NCBI GenBank assembly: GCA_008501585.1
Contig: QQUN01000034.1
Span: forward strand, 1-64,000
Source of the DNA: Pseudomonadota bacterium
GTDB taxonomy: Bacteria > Pseudomonadota > Gammaproteobacteria > Burkholderiales > Rhodocyclaceae
DNA length: 64,000 bases
Reading direction: 5' to 3'
A program made the position numbers and the translations under genes. Of this stretch, positions 60,284-64,000 are shown piece by piece; the first letter of the stretch is position 1, and the number at the start of each line of letters is the position of its first letter. The notes below the pieces were generated by a model. That model worked only from the letters and a program-made list of their open reading frames with translations, searched no databases and was not told where the DNA came from.

Positions 60284-62113
60284 ATGTGTGGCATCGTTAC
60301 CGCAATTTCGACCCAGAACGTCGTCCCCGTGCTGCTCGAAGGGCTGCGCAAGCTTGAATATCGGGGCTACGACTCCGCCGGCCTCGCCGTGCTGCATGAG
60401 GGCGACCTGGTGCGCGCCCGCTCGGCCGGCCGCGTGGCCGAACTGGCTGCCATTGCCGACAGCCGCCACCTGACTGCCAACATCGGCATCGCCCACACCC
60501 GCTGGGCCACCCATGGCGAACCCTCCGAGCGCAATGCCCACCCGCATGTGTCCAGCGGCCTGGCCGTGGTGCACAACGGCATCATCGAAAACTTCGAGGC
60601 CATCAAGACCACCCTCAGTGCCAAGGGCTATGTGTTCACCTCCGAGACCGACACCGAGGCCATCGCCCACCTGGTGGCCGACAAGCTCGCCGCCGGCCTG
60701 GACCTGACCGAAGCCGTGCGCCTGGCCACCAACGAACTCGAAGGCGCCTACGCCATCGGCGTGGTGACCGAGGCCGACCCCTTCCGCCTGGTCGTTGCCC
60801 GCCGCGGTTCGCCCTTACTGCTTGGCGTGGGCGAGGACGGCATGTACGCCGCCTCCGACACCTCGGCGTTGCTGCAGGTCACCCGCAAGGTGGTCTACCT
60901 CGAAGATGGCGACGTGGCTGAGCTCAAGCTCGGCAGCTATCGCATCGTCCGCCCCGACGGCACGCCCGTCGAGCGCCCGGTGCATGTGTCCTCGCTGTCG
61001 GCCGACGCGGTCGAGCTGGGCACCTATCGTCACTACATGCAGAAGGAAATCTTCGAGCAGCCGCAGGCTATCGGCAACACGCTCGAGACCATCGCCGGGG
61101 GCAACACCATTTCGCCGCAGGTGTTCGGCGCGCATGCTGGCGAGATCCTCGGCGCCACGCGGCGCGTGCTCATCATCGCCTGCGGCACCAGCTTCCATGC
61201 CGGCCTCGTCGCCCGTTACTGGCTCGAATCCATTGCCGGCATCCCCTGCGTGGTCGAAATCGCCAGCGAATACCGCTATCGCGAGTCGGTGCCCGATGCC
61301 GACACCCTGGTGGTCGTCATCTCCCAGTCCGGCGAAACCGCCGACACCCTCGCCGCGCTCAAGCACGCCAAGGGCCTGGGCATGGACAAGACGCTGGCCA
61401 TCTGCAACGTGCCCGAATCGGCCATCGTGCGCGAGACCGCGCTGCGCTTCATCACCCGTGCCGGCCCGGAAATCGGCGTGGCCTCTACCAAGGCCTTTAC
61501 CACCCAGCTCGCCGCGCTGGCCATGCTCACCCTGGCGCTGGCCAAGCTCAACAGCCGCCTCGGCGCCGAGGACGAAACCCGCTACCTCGCCGCCCTGCGT
61601 CACCTGCCGGTTGCCGTCGGCAAGGTGCTCGAGCTCGAACCGCAGATCGAGCAATGGGCCCAGCGTTTCGCCAGCAAGCAGCACGCCCTGTTCCTCGGCC
61701 GCGGCCGCCACTGGCCCATCGCCATGGAAGGCGCGCTGAAGCTCAAGGAAATCTCCTACATCCACGCCGAGTCCTACGCCGCCGGCGAGCTCAAGCACGG
61801 CCCGCTGGCGCTGGTGGACAAGGACATGCCGGTCATTGCCGTCGCCCCGGCCGACGAGCTGCTCGAAAAGCTCAAGTCCAACCTGCAGGAAGTGCGCGCC
61901 CGCGGCGGCGAGCTGTATGTGTTCGCCGATGCCGGCAGTGCCATCGAGGCCTCCGAAGGCGTGCACATCCTGCACATGCCCGAACACTACGGCATGCTCT
62001 CGCCGGTGCTGCATGTCATCCCGCTGCAGCTGCTGTCCTACCACGCCGCCCTGGTCAAGGGCACGGACGTGGACAAGCCGCGCAACCTGGCCAAGTCGGT
62101 GACGGTTGAGTGA
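60284..62113 (+). CDS. glmS: Glutamine-fructose-6-phosphate aminotransferase (GlmS)
   Basis: First step of amino-sugar synthesis, yielding GlcN-6-P for GlmU's pathway. 609 residues, the usual size. Cys2 (MCGIVTAIS) is the amidotransferase nucleophile after Met removal. The glutaminase loop [21 protein letters not shown] and the two SIS domains ([34 protein letters not shown]) follow, ending in the conserved KSVTVE. It lies 42 nt after glmU with AGGAG upstream. No glmS ribozyme-like leader fits in the short gap. Confidence 0.97.
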   Translation: MCGIVTAISTQNVVPVLLEGLRKLEYRGYDSAGLAVLHEGDLVRARSAGRVAELAAIADSRHLTANIGIAHTRWATHGEPSERNAHPHVSSGLAVVHNGIIENFEAIKTTLSAKGYVFTSETDTEAIAHLVADKLAAGLDLTEAVRLATNELEGAYAIGVVTEADPFRLVVARRGSPLLLGVGEDGMYAASDTSALLQVTRKVVYLEDGDVAELKLGSYRIVRPDGTPVERPVHVSSLSADAVELGTYRHYMQKEIFEQPQAIGNTLETIAGGNTISPQVFGAHAGEILGATRRVLIIACGTSFHAGLVARYWLESIAGIPCVVEIASEYRYRESVPDADTLVVVISQSGETADTLAALKHAKGLGMDKTLAICNVPESAIVRETALRFITRAGPEIGVASTKAFTTQLAALAMLTLALAKLNSRLGAEDETRYLAALRHLPVAVGKVLELEPQIEQWAQRFASKQHALFLGRGRHWPIAMEGALKLKEISYIHAESYAAGELKHGPLALVDKDMPVIAVAPADELLEKLKSNLQEVRARGGELYVFADAGSAIEASEGVHILHMPEHYGMLSPVLHVIPLQLLSYHAALVKGTDVDKPRNLAKSVTVE

Positions 62114-62519
62114 GTGGCGTGGCCGCCAGCGGGGCGTCGGGCCCCGCCGTGTGGTTGATTGCATGACCAGGCCGTCTTTCTCGCTGAAACCGGGCTGAGC
62201 CTGCGTACGCGGGGCGCCTCCGCTGGGGATGCCTCGCCGCTGACACCGGTGATGCAGCCCCCGAGGCTGCGCCGGGAAGCGCTCCGTTCCAGGAGCGCGC
62301 GGCGCATCCCGCCCGCCGATTGCCGCACCGGTGCTACGCCTGCTCGGCCCCCAGCCCGTGGGTCACCTTTGATGTCCCCGGCCGCAGGCATGTCGGCACC
62401 AGGCCGCGGATGCGACGCGTGCCGGGTGACCTGGGTTACGATCACGGCACGTGCCGTTGGCCGCGCCTCTCGGTGGCGGCCGTGGCAGACCCCCTTGGTT
62501 CTGTGCTGCTGGATTGCCT
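62114..62519. other. 400-bp gap between glmS and the cytidylyltransferase gene, no gene seen
   Basis: GC-rich with a short GGGGC/GCCCC hairpin just after glmS. No type-A or type-B REP palindrome, tRNA or credible coding frame was found, although several short frames overlap here by chance. The region may carry the promoter of the downstream sugar genes, but no clear -35/-10 pair could be picked. Confidence 0.5.
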
Positions 62520-63254
62520 GTGAAAACGCTCTGCATTATTCCCGCCCGTGGCGGTTCGAAAGGCTTGCCGCGCAAGAACGTCAAGCGGCTCGCGGGCCGG
62601 CCGCTCATTAGCTGGCCGATCAAGGCCGCGCTGGCGTCCCGGGTGGTCGACCGTGTGTTTGTGAGCACGGATGACCCGGAAATCGCCGAGTGCGCACGCG
62701 CGGCGGGGGCTGATGTGCCCTTCCTGCGCCCGGCGGAGTTCGCCGCGGACTTGACCACCACCGAGGCGACCTTGCAGCAGGCCTTGAAGGCGTACGAAGC
62801 TCATGTGGGTCAGGTATTTGATGTCTGCGTTTTTCTGACGGCGACCGATGTGTTCCGGCGTCCCGCCTGGATCGCCGAAGCGGTCCAGGCGCTGGCCGAT
62901 GATCCGCAGCTGGAAAGTGCTTTTGCCGTTCATCAGACGACAAAGAACTACTGGTGCAGGAACAAGGCCGGTTTGTGGGAGCGGGTGCTGCCGTGGATGC
63001 GCGAGTACTCCTCACGGCAGGTCAGGGAAAAGATCTACCGCGAAGACACCGGCCTGGCCTGCGCGACACGGGCGCAGTTGTGGCGTGACGGCCGCCGGAT
63101 CGGTGACCGCGTTCACCTGATGCCCAATGACCTGACCGAGACATCGATCGATATTCACACCGATTTCGACCTGTTCCTGGCCGAGAAGGCCATTGAGTAT
63201 CTGTCCGAACACCACCCGGAGCGGGTCGCCTTGTTTGCCGAAGACCGGTCATGA
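62520..63254 (+). CDS. NeuA-like acylneuraminate/nonulosonate cytidylyltransferase family protein
   Basis: 244 residues of the CMP-sugar synthetase family (CMP-NeuAc, CMP-pseudaminate or related). The N-terminal nucleotide loop KTLCIIPARGGSKGLPRKN is characteristic, and FVSTDDPEIAE and FLTATDVFRRP follow in place. The GTG at 62520 starts the conserved N-terminus. The later region is shorter than in E. coli NeuA. Which sugar it activates is unknown. The overlap of its TGA with the next ATG links it to a glycosyltransferase. Confidence 0.82.
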   Translation: MKTLCIIPARGGSKGLPRKNVKRLAGRPLISWPIKAALASRVVDRVFVSTDDPEIAECARAAGADVPFLRPAEFAADLTTTEATLQQALKAYEAHVGQVFDVCVFLTATDVFRRPAWIAEAVQALADDPQLESAFAVHQTTKNYWCRNKAGLWERVLPWMREYSSRQVREKIYREDTGLACATRAQLWRDGRRIGDRVHLMPNDLTETSIDIHTDFDLFLAEKAIEYLSEHHPERVALFAEDRS

Positions 63255-64000
63255 GTGCGGTGCTTTCCGACAAACCGCTGGTTTCGATCATCGTCCGCAC
63301 CCGAAACGAGGAGCGCTGGATCGGACTGTGTCTGGACGCCATCGCCAAGCAGGCGTACACCCACTACGAAATCATTCTCGTGGACAATCGATCCACCGAC
63401 CGCACCGTGGCCCGGGCGCGCGACTACGGCGTGACATTGGTCGAGATCGACGAGTTCTTGCCGGGGAAGGCGATAAACGACGGGATCCGGGCCAGCCGGG
63501 GCGAGGTCATCGTCATCATTTCCGGCCACTGCATTCCGGTTGACGCGTTCTGGCTGGGCAATCTGGTGGCGCGGCTCGATGATCCGGAGATTGCTGGCGT
63601 CTACGGGCGTCAGGAGCCGTTGTCGTTTACCTCCGCGGCCGACAAGCGGGACCTTGCGATCACATTCGGCCTGGACAGCCGAATACAGGTCAAGGATTCG
63701 TTTTTCCACAACGCCAACAGTGCGTTGCGCCGTGAAGTCTGGCAGCGCTTTCCATTCGATGAGCGGGTCAGCAATATCGAGGATCGCGTCTGGGGGGTCG
63801 AGGTGATTCGCGCCGGCCTGAAGATCGCTTACGAAGCCGGCGCCAGCGTGTACCACTACCACGGCATCCATCAGGACCGGGACATGTTGCGGGCGCAAAA
63901 GATCGTTCGCATCATGGAAGGTCTGCACGGGCCGCATGCGGACATGACGGAAATCGCCATGGGGGCGCTCCGGGTGGTCGCGATCGTGCCGGTGCGCGGG
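63251..64000 (+). CDS. Family 2 glycosyltransferase, partial, probably fused to a cytidylyltransferase
   Basis: The frame from ATG at 63251 is open to the window end (250 codons), so it is truncated here. The GT-A domain has VSIIVRTRNEERWIGLCLDA, LVDNRSTDRTVARARD and VIIISGHCIP-like segments. The last residues (about 242-250), VVAIVPVRG, look like the start of a CMP-sugar synthetase (compare IIPARGGSKG in the preceding gene). A GT2-NeuA-like fusion is therefore suspected but only nine residues of the second domain are in view. Confidence 0.75.
   Translation, partial: MSAVLSDKPLVSIIVRTRNEERWIGLCLDAIAKQAYTHYEIILVDNRSTDRTVARARDYGVTLVEIDEFLPGKAINDGIRASRGEVIVIISGHCIPVDAFWLGNLVARLDDPEIAGVYGRQEPLSFTSAADKRDLAITFGLDSRIQVKDSFFHNANSALRREVWQRFPFDERVSNIEDRVWGVEVIRAGLKIAYEAGASVYHYHGIHQDRDMLRAQKIVRIMEGLHGPHADMTEIAMGALRVVAIVPVRG

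Noticed and set aside
62114-62519. Possible tRNA or small ORF after glmS
   Set aside because: No cloverleaf arms or CCA-compatible ends were found, and the small frames have no ribosome site or family resemblance.

Overview
The window looks like a chromosomal segment of a GC-rich betaproteobacterium, most likely Rhodocyclales (Azoarcus/Thauera/Denitromonas-like). This is inferred from the gene order pilMNOPQ-aroK-aroB-dgt-gltB-gltD, the exosortase-B/PEP-CTERM exopolysaccharide locus, and the MaoC-phosphotransacetylase fusion next to ackA. No rRNA, tRNA or CRISPR array was seen.

Layout. 1-7.3 kb: a partial secreted (putative PEP-CTERM metalloprotease-like) protein, ubiD, a small membrane protein, a hydroxyacid-oxoacid transhydrogenase, dacB (PBP4) and a lytic transglycosylase. 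7.3-28.5 kb: an XrtB-type exopolysaccharide (EPS) locus. It holds the initiating sugar-phosphate transferase, the outer-membrane protein EpsL, a PEP-CTERM protein behind a good sigma-54-type promoter, EpsD/E/F/G (export, chain length, tyrosine-kinase-like), exosortase B and EpsI. These are followed by a tightly overlapping cassette: flippase, FrhB-like protein, pyruvyl transferase, polymerase/ligase, four glycosyltransferases and a secreted GH99-like protein. From about 17.3 to 27.4 kb this cassette is visibly more AT-rich than the rest, which suggests a swapped repeat-unit module. 28.6-37 kb: an MBL/beta-CASP nuclease, a ParE/ParD-type toxin-antitoxin pair, rfbBACD (dTDP-L-rhamnose), a hypothetical gene, a REP-associated tyrosine transposase (RAYT) and a second PEP-CTERM protein. 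37-49.4 kb: lptM-lysA, cyaY, mrcA, the type IV pilus operon pilMNOPQ, aroK-aroB-dgt. 49.4-64 kb: gltBD, ackA and the MaoC-PTA fusion, glmU, glmS, a nucleotide-sugar cytidylyltransferase and a glycosyltransferase that appears fused to a second cytidylyltransferase domain and runs off the end.

The most striking non-genic feature is a dispersed family of short palindromes (head GTAG followed by a GGTGGGCGGC/GCCGCCCACC stem). They fill many intergenic gaps of the first 36 kb and flank the RAYT gene, as expected of a REP/RAYT system. They have been amplified into a 134-bp tandem array (2.8 kb) and a 255-bp tandem array inside the eps operon between epsF and epsG. The second array keeps a 248-codon frame open that overlaps epsF and epsG by ATGA at both ends. 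A second family (GGCGGAT...ATCCGCC) and a third (CCCGGAT...ATCCGGG) are also present.

The pathways fit together. RfbBACD and the C-terminal cytidylyltransferases supply activated sugars for EPS/LPS. GlmS/GlmU supply UDP-GlcNAc. The EPS genes assemble, polymerise and export the polymer, and exosortase B processes the PEP-CTERM proteins for the envelope or matrix.
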